Shown piece after piece: positions 35,169 to 46,880 of a stretch of 64,000 bases of DNA. The stretch lies in assembly GCA_937910785.1 (NCBI GenBank), contig CALDLG010000210.1, forward strand, positions 12,389 to 76,388, read 5' to 3'. The DNA comes from an uncultured Lachnospiraceae bacterium. Lineage in GTDB: Bacteria > Bacillota > Clostridia > Lachnospirales > Lachnospiraceae. The notes under the pieces were generated by a model. That model made no database searches, was not told the origin of the DNA, and saw nothing but the letters and a program-made list of their open reading frames with translations. The position numbers and the translations under genes are program-made. How positions within the stretch are numbered: position 1 is the first letter of the stretch; every line of letters begins with the position of its first letter.

Positions 35169-36323
35169 CTAATGACGCGTATATTTCCTGAGCATCGGAA
35201 TAATATCATACAATGCTTCCAGTGTATACCGGATCTCCTCTTCCGTTGTAAAAATCGAAAAGCTGAAGCGTATCGTTGATTCCAGCAGATCTCTCTCCAC
35301 ACCGATCGCCTTTAACGTTGCGGAAGGCATCGGCTTGTTGGATGCACATGCGCTTCCGGCGGAAACATAGATTCCTCTGTCCTCCAGCGCATGAAGAAGC
35401 ACTTCACTGCGAATTCCTCTGACGGAAAGGCTGACAATATGAGACGCACCTTCTTTTCCGGCACATCCGTTCACCTTCACCTGATCGATCTTCGAAATGC
35501 CCTGCAGGAACATCTCCCGCAGACGGTAAAGCCGTTCCATATCCGCATCCAGATTTTCATACATCAGCTCAGCCGCTCTTGCCAGACCGGCAATGCCTGC
35601 CACATTTTCCGTACCGGAACGCATTCCTTTCTGCTGGCCTCCGCCGTAGATGATCGGGCTGATCTTAATCTTATCGTTCACATACAGAAAACCGGCTCCC
35701 TTGGGCCCGTGAATCTTATGAGCGCTGACCGAAAGCAGGTCAATATTCATTCTGGAGGGATAGATGCGGAACTTCCCGAATCCCTGCACCGCATCCACAT
35801 GAAAGATGGTGTGGGGATTCCTTTTCTTAATAATCTCTCCCGCTTCCGCTATCGGCTCAAGTGTCCCGATCTCATTATTGGTATGCATAATAGATACCAG
35901 AATCGTATCCCTGCCGACTGCCTGTTTCAAATCCTCCAGCCGGATTCTTCCCTGTCCGTCCACCGGCAGATAAGTCACCCGGAATCCCTGATCCTCCAGA
36001 TACCGCATCGTCTGCATAATCGCCGGATGCTCTATCTTCGTCGTAATCAGATGTCTCCCCGCGCGATGATTGGCCATCGCCGTACCGATCAGAGCAATAT
36101 TATCCGATTCGGTTCCGCCGGAGGTAAAAAGAATCTCTTTTTCATTCACTTTCAGTATTCTTGCAAGTGTTTCTAACGCATGTCGTATATAATGCTCTGC
36201 TTCTACGCCCTTATGGTGCATACTGGAAGGATTTCCATAATCCTCACACATAATTTTCATCATAAGCTGCGCTACTTCTTCAAAGCATCTGGTCGTAGCA
36301 GAATTATCCAAATATACTTCCAT
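35169..36323 (-). CDS. Cysteine desulfurase (NifS/IscS-like)
   Basis: This 384-residue class V PLP enzyme starts with EVYLDNSATT. The PLP lysine is in SAHKIHGPKG and the active cysteine loop in SAGSACASNKPMPS. It releases sulfur from cysteine to a persulfide. Placement directly before thiI indicates it supplies sulfur for 4-thiouridine in tRNA. AGGAG precedes ATG. Confidence 0.95.
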   Translation of the reverse strand: MEVYLDNSATTRCFEEVAQLMMKIMCEDYGNPSSMHHKGVEAEHYIRHALETLARILKVNEKEILFTSGGTESDNIALIGTAMANHRAGRHLITTKIEHPAIMQTMRYLEDQGFRVTYLPVDGQGRIRLEDLKQAVGRDTILVSIMHTNNEIGTLEPIAEAGEIIKKRNPHTIFHVDAVQGFGKFRIYPSRMNIDLLSVSAHKIHGPKGAGFLYVNDKIKISPIIYGGGQQKGMRSGTENVAGIAGLARAAELMYENLDADMERLYRLREMFLQGISKIDQVKVNGCAGKEGASHIVSLSVRGIRSEVLLHALEDRGIYVSAGSACASNKPMPSATLKAIGVERDLLESTIRFSFSIFTTEEEIRYTLEALYDIIPMLRKYTRH

Positions 36324-36410
36324 AAGCAGCTCCTGTTTTTGTCATATTCTGTTTTTAAATCTCATAATATAGTATATGATGCACCGCCTCCGGCGGCACA
36401 CTCGTGAGCA

Positions 36411-37166
36411 TTATAAAATCTCTTCACCTTGTTCGAAATGATACATCAGCCATGCAAGCACCGTCAGACCGGCCGTCTCCGTTCGAAGTATCCGTTTCCC
36501 AAGCGTAATTGGAAGAAAACCGCCTTCCACTGCGACCGCAATTTCTTTTTCTTCAAATCCGCCCTCCGGACCGATAAAAACCGCCACCGACTCGCCCTGT
36601 CGAATCCCGCTTATGATTTTTTTCGTTTTCGTCATGTCCTGTGCCAGTTCGTACGGAATCAGCCTGACATCCATGGAACCGGCATAAGCGATGGCCTCCT
36701 TCATGCTCATGACCTCCGCCACCCTCGGTATGACACCCCGCCTGCTCTGTTTTGCAGCCGCTTCCACGATCCCCTGCCATCTGGCCGTTTTGGCCCTGGC
36801 CTTCTTCTCATCCAGCTTAACAACAGACCGGCCGGTGGATACCGGAACGATTTCAAAGACGCCAAGCTCTACCGCCTTCTGCATAATCAACTCCATTTTA
36901 TCCGCTTTGGGCAGCCCCTGAAACAGAAAGATCTTCGACGGAAGTTCCACGCCTTCTTCCTTAATAAAGCGCAGCGTACAGATAACTTCATCTTCCGCAA
37001 AAGTATCGATACCGCAACGGTACTCTTTTCCGTCCACGCCGTTGCTGACCGCAATCTCTTCTCCGATTTTCATCCGGAGCACATTTCTGATATGATTGAC
37101 ATCACCGCCCGTTATGACGATTCTGTTTCCCTGTATTTGCGACGGTTCCACAAAAAAATGATACAT
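36411..37166 (-). CDS. rsmE: 16S rRNA m3U1498 methyltransferase RsmE
   Basis: This 251-residue SPOUT methyltransferase has an N-terminal PUA-like domain (RIVITGGDVNHIRNVLRM) and a C-terminal knot with IGPEGGFEEKEI and LGKRILRTETAGL. It follows prmA, the L11 methyltransferase, a conserved pairing, and overlaps the 3' end of the vanZ-like gene by 55 bp. GGAG precedes ATG. Confidence 0.95.
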   Translation of the reverse strand: MYHFFVEPSQIQGNRIVITGGDVNHIRNVLRMKIGEEIAVSNGVDGKEYRCGIDTFAEDEVICTLRFIKEEGVELPSKIFLFQGLPKADKMELIMQKAVELGVFEIVPVSTGRSVVKLDEKKARAKTARWQGIVEAAAKQSRRGVIPRVAEVMSMKEAIAYAGSMDVRLIPYELAQDMTKTKKIISGIRQGESVAVFIGPEGGFEEKEIAVAVEGGFLPITLGKRILRTETAGLTVLAWLMYHFEQGEEIL

Positions 37167-37618
37167 TTTTCCACTCCTGCGAAAACAAGAACTCCTAATA
37201 TGGCTCCTGCACTGTCTATCATCACATCGCTGATTCTGCCGGACCGCCCCGCTACAAACAGCTGATGGGTCTCGTCACTGGCAGCATAGAGCGCGGCAAT
37301 CAGGCTTGAGAAGAAAATTCTTTTCCTAACCGAAAACGGCCTGTTCCCCATCCAGATATACAGCAGAACCGACAAAATCCCAAATTCAACCATATGCGCC
37401 GCTTTCCTGACATACCCTTCGATTGTGTCCGCAATCTCATGCAGCCTTTCATCGTTCCAGTTCAGTCCGAGCAGACTGTCCGCGGAACGCACGATGCGAT
37501 AGCTGAAGCTTTCGCTGACTGCACCTGACTCTTCCTTCTCCTGAGCCGAAAAAGCAAAAATCACACACATCCAGAACAGCGCAAGGATACCTGCCGCCGT
37601 TCTGATCATCCTCATCAT
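37112..37618 (-). CDS. VanZ-family membrane protein
   Basis: This protein of about 168 residues has four membrane segments and VanZ-type motifs (IFAFSAQ; RKAAHMVEFGILSVLL; ALYAASDETHQLFVAGRSG). VanZ confers low-level teicoplanin resistance; most homologues have unknown roles. The start at 37618 overlaps the prmA stop (ATGA), suggesting coupling. The 3' end runs 55 bp into rsmE in another frame. Confidence 0.88.
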   Translation of the reverse strand: MMRMIRTAAGILALFWMCVIFAFSAQEKEESGAVSESFSYRIVRSADSLLGLNWNDERLHEIADTIEGYVRKAAHMVEFGILSVLLYIWMGNRPFSVRKRIFFSSLIAALYAASDETHQLFVAGRSGRISDVMIDSAGAILGVLVFAGVEKCIIFLWNRRKYRETESS

Positions 37619-38601
37619 ACTTTTCGGGCGGTTATGGATACCCACTCGCCCTGACGGGTAATTTCAACAATTTCCAGACCGGCTGCCCGGACTGCCTCCG
37701 CAACGGTTTCTTCCTTATCGTCAATGATGCCGGATGTAATATAGATACCTCCCGGCTTCAGCTGATGCGTAATGACCGGAGTCAGCTCCACCAGTACATT
37801 CGCCAGAATATTAGCTACCACGATATCATAGCACAGATAACCGACTTTGTCCTGTACTTCTTTCTCCGTAATCAGATTTCCGATCATCATCGTAAAGTCT
37901 TCTTCCCGGATACCGTTTGCCTCCATGTTCTGCCTGACGGCTTCCGGCGCACAAGGATCAAGATCTGTCCCGACCGCTTTCTTCGCGCCATACATCAATG
38001 CTATAATAGCAAGAATGCCGCTTCCTGATCCCACATCTAAGAGCGTTGTCTCCGGCGTCAGGAATTTTCTGATCTGGCGGATGCACAGCTGTGTGGTGTC
38101 GTGCATTCCGGTTCCGAACGCAGTTCCCGGATCGATATGCAGAATCATTTTGTCACGATCTTCCTCTTTAACCTCTTCCCATGATGGAATAACCAGCAGG
38201 TCATCAATATAAAACTGATGAAAATAGTTCTTCCAGTTATTAATCCAGTCAATGTCCTCCGTCTCATCCACGCTGACTGAGGCTTCCCCGATATCCATAA
38301 ACTGTGAAAGCTCCGCAAGCTCCTCTTCTACCTTCGAAAGAACCTCCTCTCTGCCGGTGGCTTCTCCATTCAGCACAAGACTTCCGTCTTCCTGCTCTTC
38401 CACGAAAAAACTAAGATACGCAACACCGTCATCCTCACAGGCTTCCGGCGGGATATCGACAAACATCTGCTCCTTCTCCCACGCGGTGAGCGGCACTTTG
38501 TCCTCAATCTGCGCACCCTCCAGACCAATATCATACAACGTGCTGATAATGATGTCTTCCGCCTCCGTCACCGTTTTTATTTTGAACTTTATCCATTTCA
38601 T
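37615..38601 (-). CDS. prmA: Ribosomal protein L11 methyltransferase PrmA
   Basis: This protein of about 328 residues has an N-terminal substrate-recognition domain and a SAM-binding C-domain (TTLLDVGSGSGILAI, VANILANVLVEL). The start at 38601 (MKWIKFKIKT) fits the family and follows GGAGG; an ATG at 38619 contains the ribosome site itself. It modifies ribosomal protein L11. The run prmA-vanZ-rsmE is tightly packed. Confidence 0.94.
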   Translation of the reverse strand: MKWIKFKIKTVTEAEDIIISTLYDIGLEGAQIEDKVPLTAWEKEQMFVDIPPEACEDDGVAYLSFFVEEQEDGSLVLNGEATGREEVLSKVEEELAELSQFMDIGEASVSVDETEDIDWINNWKNYFHQFYIDDLLVIPSWEEVKEEDRDKMILHIDPGTAFGTGMHDTTQLCIRQIRKFLTPETTLLDVGSGSGILAIIALMYGAKKAVGTDLDPCAPEAVRQNMEANGIREEDFTMMIGNLITEKEVQDKVGYLCYDIVVANILANVLVELTPVITHQLKPGGIYITSGIIDDKEETVAEAVRAAGLEIVEITRQGEWVSITARKV

Positions 38602-38660
38602 TCCGCATTCATCCTCCATGCCGCAGCATTGCCCGTTTCGTATTTCTTCACAGCGCCGCG

Positions 38661-39659
38661 TCAGTTCCCTGTAGCGATCTCGTCGATTGCACGCAGTTCT
38701 TCCTCTGTAAACGCCGTATTTTCCAACGCCTTAATATTCTCCAGAATCTGTTCCGGTCTGCTCGCTCCGATCAGTACGGAAGTTACTTTACCGTCTTTCA
38801 GAATCCATGCAAGCGCCATCTGTGTCAGGGATTGTCCCCTCTTTTCGGCAATGCCGTTCAGTTTTTTTACCTTTTCCAGAAGTTCCGGTTTCAGGGAATC
38901 TTCATGAAGATAAGGGCTTTTTTTACTTCCGATCCGGGAATCCTGCGGAATGCCGTTTAAATATTTTCCTGTCAGAATTCCCTGCTGTAAAGGACTGAAT
39001 GCGATGCAGCCAATTCCGTTCTCATACAGGAAATCCCTCAGCCCGTCTTCTTCAATCCATCTGTTCAGAATAGAATAGGACGGCTGATGAATAATAAAGG
39101 GTGTCTTCAGTTCTTTTAAAATACGGTAAGCCTCTTCGGCCTGTTTCTTTTTGTAATTGGAAATTCCAACATATAACGCCTTTCCGGATCGCACAATCTG
39201 ATCAAGCGCGAGCATCGTTTCCTCAACCGGCGTTTCGGGGTCCGGCCTGTGATGGTAAAAAATATCCACATAATCCAGACCGAGTCTTTTCAGAGACTGA
39301 TCCAGACTCGCCATCAGATATTTTCGGGAGCCTCCGTCGCCGTATGGTCCCTTCCACATATCATAGCCAGCCTTCGTGGAAATAATCATTTCATCCCGGT
39401 ACGGCATCAGGTCCGATTTGAGAATCTGCCCCATGCTGCTCTCCGCACTTCCATATACGGGACCGTAATTATTCGCAAGATCAAAATGCGTAATGCCGTT
39501 ATCAAAAGCCGTAAATAAAATTTTTTTCATATTTTCCAGATGATTGACGGAACCGAAATTATGCCACATTCCAAGCGAAAACGCGGAAAGCTTCAAGCCG
39601 CTTTTTCCGCATCTGTTATAAATCATTTTTTCATATCGGTCTTCCTTCGCAAGATACAT
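38661..39659 (-). CDS. Aldo/keto reductase (YghZ-like)
   Basis: This 332-residue NADPH-dependent reductase has the tetrad Asp/Tyr in HFDLANNYG, Lys in IISTKAGYD and His in IFYHHRPD, and the C-terminal cofactor segment SVLIGASRPEQI. It is closest to the L-glyceraldehyde-3-phosphate reductase group. A strong AAGGAGG before ATG 39659 fixes the longer start even though homologues begin near MIYNRCG (39626). Confidence 0.92.
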   Translation of the reverse strand: MYLAKEDRYEKMIYNRCGKSGLKLSAFSLGMWHNFGSVNHLENMKKILFTAFDNGITHFDLANNYGPVYGSAESSMGQILKSDLMPYRDEMIISTKAGYDMWKGPYGDGGSRKYLMASLDQSLKRLGLDYVDIFYHHRPDPETPVEETMLALDQIVRSGKALYVGISNYKKKQAEEAYRILKELKTPFIIHQPSYSILNRWIEEDGLRDFLYENGIGCIAFSPLQQGILTGKYLNGIPQDSRIGSKKSPYLHEDSLKPELLEKVKKLNGIAEKRGQSLTQMALAWILKDGKVTSVLIGASRPEQILENIKALENTAFTEEELRAIDEIATGN

Positions 39660-39878
39660 TCCTTTTCCTCCTTATACTGCTATCTATTCCCATCAGGCAC
39701 AAATTTACCTGACTTTCTGATTGTATCACATAATCCGTTTATCTGGAAAGTATTTCAGCAATTTATCCAGTATACAGGATGTCGATTTTAGGTTATAATG
39801 TGGGAAAAGATTTGATCATTTAATCTTTTATCGATTTTTAACGAATGGAGAAATGTCTGAGCAAAACGGAGGATTACT

Positions 39879-41081
39879 ATGCACAGAAAAAAATTTGCCC
39901 TGACAGCGGCTGTCCTTCCGCTTACTTTCGCCTGTCTTACCGGCTGCGGTGCAGGAGAGTCCAAAATCGAAGTCAAAGAACCGGAGATTGAGATAATTCA
40001 GGAAGACGAACCCGATGCGGCACCGGAAGAAACTGATGCGCCGGAAGAAACTGCGGAGCTGACCACCGCTTATCCCGTCATCCCGGAGGAAAGAGAAATT
40101 GTAAACGGAGAGATGCAAAGCTATCTGACCGGCGAATGGACCAATGAAACGGCTGCCACGAGAAGGCCGATCGCTGTTATGATTCCAAATAATAAACCTG
40201 CCATGCCGCAATATGGTCTTTCGCAGGCCGGAATTATTTACGAAGCTCCCGTAGAAGGCCGTATTACAAGGCTTATGGCCGTTTTTGAGAACTTTGATGA
40301 ACTGGACCGTATCGGCCCCATCAGAAGCAGCCGGGATTATTTCCTGTATACGGCAATGGGCTATGAAGCAATCTACTGTAACTGGGGACTTGCCAGACCT
40401 TATGTGGAAGAGCTGATTAACCGGCCGGAAGTCTATAACGTCAGCGCCGCAGTAGTGGGTATTTACAATCCCGCCGACGAAGCATACAGCAGAGTAAGCC
40501 GTCCGGGTTATGCAACTGAATTTACCGGTTATCTGATGATTGACGGCTTAATGAAGGCAGTGGACAGACTCGGTTATGACTGGAATTATGACGATGCCTA
40601 TGTCCGCCCGTTCCTGTTCGCGGCTGACGGTGCCTTCGCGGATTATCCTGAAAATGAAAGCGCCAGGTTGATCTATCCCGGCGGAGAATCCGGCAGTAAT
40701 TCGAGCGGATACGGTTCTTATCACCCTTATTTCGAGTACCACGAGGATGATCACTTATATTATCGTTATCAGGACGGACAGAAACAGATTGACGAATATA
40801 ACGGAAATCAGCTTACTGTTTCCAATGTTATCTTCCAGTATTGCCATGGAGAGGTCAGAGATGAGCATGATTATCTCGCTTTCGGTGTTCACGGGGAAGG
40901 TCAGGCAATCGTCTTCACCGGCGGCAAAGTAATTAAGGGTACCTGGAAACGTTACGACGGCGACTTTACTCCCGCCCATTTCTTTGACGAAAACGGAGAA
41001 GAAATCATTTTAAATCAGGGAAAAACCTGGATCTGCAATATCTGGGACGAGTATAGTGAGTTTATAGAGTGGAAAGAATAA
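39879..41081 (+). CDS. DUF3048 lipoprotein (YerB-like)
   Basis: This 400-residue lipoprotein has a signal peptide with lipobox LTGC (Cys near residue 23), an acidic Glu/Pro/Thr linker (about 28-70), and a two-part DUF3048 domain (RPIAVMIPNNKPAMPQYGLS; GPIRSSRDYF; GTWKRYDGDFTPAHFFDENG). The function is not established. A TATAAT (39794-39799) lies upstream. Both sides carry leftward genes, so it is monocistronic. Confidence 0.93.
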   Translation: MHRKKFALTAAVLPLTFACLTGCGAGESKIEVKEPEIEIIQEDEPDAAPEETDAPEETAELTTAYPVIPEEREIVNGEMQSYLTGEWTNETAATRRPIAVMIPNNKPAMPQYGLSQAGIIYEAPVEGRITRLMAVFENFDELDRIGPIRSSRDYFLYTAMGYEAIYCNWGLARPYVEELINRPEVYNVSAAVVGIYNPADEAYSRVSRPGYATEFTGYLMIDGLMKAVDRLGYDWNYDDAYVRPFLFAADGAFADYPENESARLIYPGGESGSNSSGYGSYHPYFEYHEDDHLYYRYQDGQKQIDEYNGNQLTVSNVIFQYCHGEVRDEHDYLAFGVHGEGQAIVFTGGKVIKGTWKRYDGDFTPAHFFDENGEEIILNQGKTWICNIWDEYSEFIEWKE

Positions 41082-41106
41082 AAAGCCTGCTTTGCAGGCT
41101 TTTTTA
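41081..41106. terminator. Bidirectional terminator between the DUF3048 gene and dnaJ
   Basis: AGCCTGC (41084-41090), loop TTT, GCAGGCT (41094-41100), with an A-run before and T-run after. It serves the convergent DUF3048 and dnaJ transcripts. Confidence 0.92.
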
Positions 41107-41116
41107 TTCCTCTTTT

Positions 41117-42280
41117 TTACTTTCTGAATTTTTTCTTTCCTTTTGGAGTCTCCCCGGAGGAGCCGGTCTGTTGTTTAGCGGCATTTAATGTATTTCCGGT
41201 CAGCTCATCGAACTGCTTCAGAAGATCCTTTGCCTCCCTCGAAAGCTTATCCGGTACCTGTACGACAAGCGTAACGTAATGATCTCCCCGTATATCCCGG
41301 TTTCGCAGGGATGGAACCCCCTTGCCCTTCAGGCGGACTTTCGTATCCGTCTGCGTACCCGGCTTCACATCATAAATGACTTTTCCATCTACGGTATCGA
41401 TCATGATCTCACCGCCAAGCGCAGCTACTGCAAATGACATGGGTACGGTTGAATAAATATTCGTATCCTGCCTTTGGAAAATCGGATGCCGTCCGACAAT
41501 TACCTCTACTAATAAGTCGCCTCTCGGACCGCCGTTTGTTCCCGGTTCTCCCTTATCCCTGATTCTGACGCTCTGACCGTTATCGATGCCCGCCGGAATG
41601 GAAACCTGGATTTTCTTTTTATTGGCAATATATCCCGTTCCATAGCAGTCCGGACATTTTTCCTTAATAATCTTACCCGTTCCATGACAATCCGGACAGG
41701 TCTGTACACTTCTTGTCGTTCCGAAGAAAATCTGCTGCGTAAATACGACCTGCCCCTTTCCTCCGCATTTGGGACAGGTTTCCGGACTGGTTCCCGGCTT
41801 GGCTCCGGTACCACGGCACGTTGTACACTCATCCTTTAACGTCAGCTCTATCTCTTTATCAACTCCGAAAATGGCTTCCTCAAAGGTGATCCTCACGCTG
41901 GTACGGATATTGGCTCCCTTCATGGGACCGTTTCCTCTGCTTCCTCTCCGGCCTCCGCCGCCAAAAAAGTCACCGAAAATATCGCCAAAGATATCACCGA
42001 AATCCATGCTGTTAAAATCAAAACCACCGAAACCGCCGGCACCGCCGCCTTCAAAGGCAGCGTGTCCGTACTGGTCATACTGTCTTCTCTTTTCAGGGTC
42101 ACTCAACACAGCGTAAGCTTCCGAGGCTTCTTTGAATTTCTTCTCAGCTTCCGCATCGCCGGGATTCATATCCGGATGATATTTTTTCGCCAGCACTCTG
42201 TATGCTTTTTTGAGCGCCGCATCATCTGCATTCTTGTCAACGCCAAGAACTTCATAATAGTCTCTTTTCTGCTCTGCCAT
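41117..42280 (-). CDS. dnaJ: Chaperone DnaJ
   Basis: This 387-residue type I J-protein has a J domain with YHPDMNP, a Gly/Phe region ([12 protein letters not shown]), four CxxCxGxG zinc motifs, and C-terminal substrate-binding domains. It stimulates DnaK. GGAGG precedes ATG. It is the last gene of the hrcA-grpE-dnaK-dnaJ operon. Confidence 0.97.
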   Translation of the reverse strand: MAEQKRDYYEVLGVDKNADDAALKKAYRVLAKKYHPDMNPGDAEAEKKFKEASEAYAVLSDPEKRRQYDQYGHAAFEGGGAGGFGGFDFNSMDFGDIFGDIFGDFFGGGGRRGSRGNGPMKGANIRTSVRITFEEAIFGVDKEIELTLKDECTTCRGTGAKPGTSPETCPKCGGKGQVVFTQQIFFGTTRSVQTCPDCHGTGKIIKEKCPDCYGTGYIANKKKIQVSIPAGIDNGQSVRIRDKGEPGTNGGPRGDLLVEVIVGRHPIFQRQDTNIYSTVPMSFAVAALGGEIMIDTVDGKVIYDVKPGTQTDTKVRLKGKGVPSLRNRDIRGDHYVTLVVQVPDKLSREAKDLLKQFDELTGNTLNAAKQQTGSSGETPKGKKKFRK

Positions 42281-42352
42281 GTCTCTATCCTCCAGGACGT
42301 CTTACATCAAATTTCTTCACTTGGGGCCTTCCTGGTCCCGAATCTCCTCAAA

Positions 42353-42386
42353 CCGGAAAGAATGTCCTTCCGGGCATTCTTTCCGG
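42353..42386 (-). other. Perfect 12-bp hairpin between dnaK and dnaJ
   Basis: CCGGAAAGAATG pairs exactly with CATTCTTTCCGG around a 10-base loop. No T-run follows, so partial attenuation, processing or mRNA stabilisation is more likely than full termination. Confidence 0.65.
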
Positions 42387-42400
42387 CGAACCTTTCGCCT

Positions 42401-44281
<1,881 letters not shown>

Positions 44282-44370
44282 CTATAAAATTATATATCAT
44301 CATTAATTGTTCTTAATTGTAACCTGATATGAATAAAATCTTCAAAGCCTCAGAAAAAGCTGCTGCTCTT

Positions 44371-45039
44371 TCAGTCCTTAACTACCGCCACCATGCTGTG
44401 CCGCACCACACCGTCACGATAGGTGTAGCCTCTCTGAAGCTCCTGTGCGATAATTCCTGCCTCGTATTCCTCACTTTCTACCTGCATGACCGCATTGTGG
44501 AACTCCGGATTGAATTCTTTTCCGACTGCCTCGATCGGCTTTACGTCAATCGACTCCAGCTCTGTCAGGATCTGCTTATAGATCTTCTCCATTCCCTGTA
44601 CAAAAGCGTCTCCCTTCTCACTTTCCGGAACGGCCGCCAGTCCTCTTTCAAAATTATCCACAACCGGAAGGATTTTCTCGATAACGCTCTTTGCTCCTGT
44701 TTCAAACATTGCCGACTTTTCTTTTTCCGTACGCTTGCGGAAATTATCGAACTCGGCCATCTGACGTTTTACCCGGTCTTCCAGCTCGTCAACCTTCGTT
44801 TTCAGAGCATCCTGTTTCTTATCCGTTTTTTCTTTTTTCTTCTTCTCTTTCTTAACCGCCCTGGTATTTTCTCCGGCCGGCTCTTCCTGCGATTCGGTTT
44901 CCTCCTGATTCTCCGAAGAAGCGGTCTCCTGTGCCGTTTCCTCTTCCTGCCTGTTCGTCTCTTCCGTCAGGGGTTCATTTTCCGTTTTCTCTGTTTTCTC
45001 CATTTCTTTTTCCAATTCTTTCTCTGCCACAGTCTTCAT
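44371..45039 (-). CDS. grpE: Nucleotide exchange factor GrpE
   Basis: This 222-residue protein has a long charged N-terminal tail (about 1-75, Glu/Thr/Lys-rich), then the coiled-coil (LKTKVDELEDRVKRQMAEFD) and the beta-wing domain (EEYEAGIIAQELQRGYTYRD). It exchanges nucleotide on DnaK. The tail is longer than average. Confidence 0.96.
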   Translation of the reverse strand: MKTVAEKELEKEMEKTEKTENEPLTEETNRQEEETAQETASSENQEETESQEEPAGENTRAVKKEKKKKEKTDKKQDALKTKVDELEDRVKRQMAEFDNFRKRTEKEKSAMFETGAKSVIEKILPVVDNFERGLAAVPESEKGDAFVQGMEKIYKQILTELESIDVKPIEAVGKEFNPEFHNAVMQVESEEYEAGIIAQELQRGYTYRDGVVRHSMVAVVKD

Positions 45040-45067
45040 CCCTTTCTTCCGCCATAATCTTTATCAG

Positions 45068-46090
45068 CTATTTTCTATACAAGTCATCCAACTGGCTTTT
45101 CAGCATTTTCAAATTGTGGACTACCTTTTCATAATCCATTCGCTTCGGGCCGATGATCCCGATCGTTCCTTTCATTCCCTCATCCAATTCGTAGGTGGCT
45201 GTCACGACACTGCAGTCGTTCATGCCCTGAATCGGCGTTTCATTTCCGATATAAACCTGTATTCCCGTATTTTCATCCGCCAGATTTTCCTGTACAAGTT
45301 CATTTAAAAACTGCTTTTCTTCGAACGTCGTAATCAGCTCGCTCGCCCTCTGATGATCGGAAAGCTCCGGATATTTGAAAAAATTTTTCGTTCCGCTCGT
45401 ATAAATCTCCAGATCCTCATCGGCTTTAATCGCCTCTGCTACGGCATCGATCACATCTCCCACAATTTCGCTGTGGATTCCCGCCTGCTGTTTCATCGCC
45501 GCGATCATTCCAAGATTGATCTCTTCCAAAGAAAGTCCGTTCAAATGCGTATTCAGCAAAATATTTAATTTTAATAATGTTTCCTCATGCAGTTCTTCCG
45601 AAACAGGAAGAATGGAATTTTTAATTACGTTTCCTTCCACAACGATAACTGCCAGAATCTGATTTGCATCCACACGGGAAAGCTGAATAAACTTCAGTTT
45701 ATTACGGTGATACTGCGGAGCCGAAATCATCGCCGCATACTCCGTATTATTAGCCAGAAGCTTTGCCGCCTGTTTTAAGAGATGATCCATTTTATCTTCT
45801 TTCTCAAGAAGCATCTCCTTCATCTCTTCCACTTCCCGCTCCTTCTCCTCCATCATCCTGTCTACATACAGCCTGTATCCTTTATCAGATGGAATGCGCC
45901 CGGCAGATGTATGGGGCTGCATGATATAACCAAGCTCTTCCAGATCTGCCATTTCGTTTCTGATGGTTGCGGAACTCAGATTCAAATCGGTATACTTGGA
46001 AATCGTTCTGCTTCCTACCGGTTCTCCCGTCTCCAGATAGTTCCGAATGATGGCCTGCAATATTTTATATTTTCTCTCATCCAACTGCAT
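45068..46090 (-). CDS. hrcA: Heat-inducible repressor HrcA
   Basis: This 340-residue winged-helix repressor (ILQAIIRNYLETGEPVGSRT; LNLSSATIRNEMADLEELGY) has a C-terminal GAF-like dimer domain. It binds CIRCE and represses its own operon until GroEL availability falls. The start at 46090 follows GGAG; the frame's earlier ATG at 46114 lies inside CIRCE and is not used. Confidence 0.96.
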   Translation of the reverse strand: MQLDERKYKILQAIIRNYLETGEPVGSRTISKYTDLNLSSATIRNEMADLEELGYIMQPHTSAGRIPSDKGYRLYVDRMMEEKEREVEEMKEMLLEKEDKMDHLLKQAAKLLANNTEYAAMISAPQYHRNKLKFIQLSRVDANQILAVIVVEGNVIKNSILPVSEELHEETLLKLNILLNTHLNGLSLEEINLGMIAAMKQQAGIHSEIVGDVIDAVAEAIKADEDLEIYTSGTKNFFKYPELSDHQRASELITTFEEKQFLNELVQENLADENTGIQVYIGNETPIQGMNDCSVVTATYELDEGMKGTIGIIGPKRMDYEKVVHNLKMLKSQLDDLYRK

Positions 46091-46107
46091 ACCATTTTCT
46101 CCTATTG

Positions 46108-46134
46108 TTAGCACTCAACTCACTAGAGTGCTAA
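46108..46134. promoter_or_regulatory. CIRCE operator
   Basis: TTAGCACTC-N9-GAGTGCTAA matches the full consensus with no mismatch. It lies 18 bp upstream of the hrcA start. Confidence 0.97.
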
Positions 46135-46148
46135 CATCTTCTAGTGAT

Positions 46149-46177
46149 AAGTTATCACTTCACTATTTAATTGTCAA
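46149..46177 (-). promoter_or_regulatory. Promoter of the hrcA-grpE-dnaK-dnaJ operon
   Basis: On the minus strand TTGACA (46172-46177) and, 17 bp on, TAACTT (46149-46154). The transcription start would fall at the edge of CIRCE. Confidence 0.65.
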
Positions 46178-46211
46178 CATATCTGGAAGAAAAAATTATG
46201 AAAAAAATATT

Positions 46212-46251
46212 AAAAAAGCAATCAGTTCAAGTCCTTACCCAAACCAATTGC
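46212..46251 (-). terminator. Terminator after the DUF6465 gene
   Basis: On the minus strand GCAATTGGTT pairs with AACTGATTGC, followed by six T. Confidence 0.75.
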
Positions 46252-46283
46252 TTTTCTGTGCCGTCTTTACCGAATACAGATTC

Positions 46284-46670
46284 CTAAAAATTGAAATCGC
46301 CGCTCACTTCGTTATCGCTTTCCTTATTAATAACATAGTATACCTTGTTATCTTCGGGTTTCACATAAAGCTCAACGGTCTTAAAATCTGCCGGATTTCT
46401 CTGCAGATCGTATTCCCAGATATCTTTTGCGCTCTTAACCAGTTCTTCCGTCGTATGCGTATTGCCTCCGAACTGGATTTCAACGATTGCTTTCACCGCA
46501 GGTTTTCTGCCTGCTGTCTTCGCTGTTGTTTCTTTTGCTGTGCTTTTCTTTACCGCAGCCTTCTTTTCTGTGGAATTCTTTGTTCCGGGTTTTCTGCCCG
46601 GTTTCTTCTTTGTCTCTGCTTTAGGCGCTTCTGTCACTTCTGCTGCTTCCGGTTTTTTTACTTCTGCCAT
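46284..46670 (-). CDS. DUF6465-like protein with a Lys/Ala-rich tail
   Basis: This 128-residue protein has an N-terminal half rich in Lys, Ala, Thr and Pro with repeated GRKPG/KKKPGRKP motifs (AT-hook or histone H1-like). A small C-terminal domain follows (IVEIQFGGNTHTTEELVKSA through VYYVINKESDNEV). GGGAGGAG before ATG 46670 fixes the start. DNA binding of the tail is an inference; the family is widespread in Lachnospiraceae and uncharacterised. Confidence 0.82.
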   Translation of the reverse strand: MAEVKKPEAAEVTEAPKAETKKKPGRKPGTKNSTEKKAAVKKSTAKETTAKTAGRKPAVKAIVEIQFGGNTHTTEELVKSAKDIWEYDLQRNPADFKTVELYVKPEDNKVYYVINKESDNEVSGDFNF

Positions 46671-46880
46671 GAATTCTCCTCCCATGTATTCATACAAACT
46701 TTTTATTTATGCATCAATCATCTAGTCCAAAATTTTATCATCTACTGATTTATATAATACTTATATACTATCACCTGACTACAGAACAATTTTACTCCAA
46801 AGCATTCTTCCTTGTCAACTAACAAACTGTCATATATCCCCTGTTATTTCTGCTCATTTATATGCGAAATGCTGTAAAAA

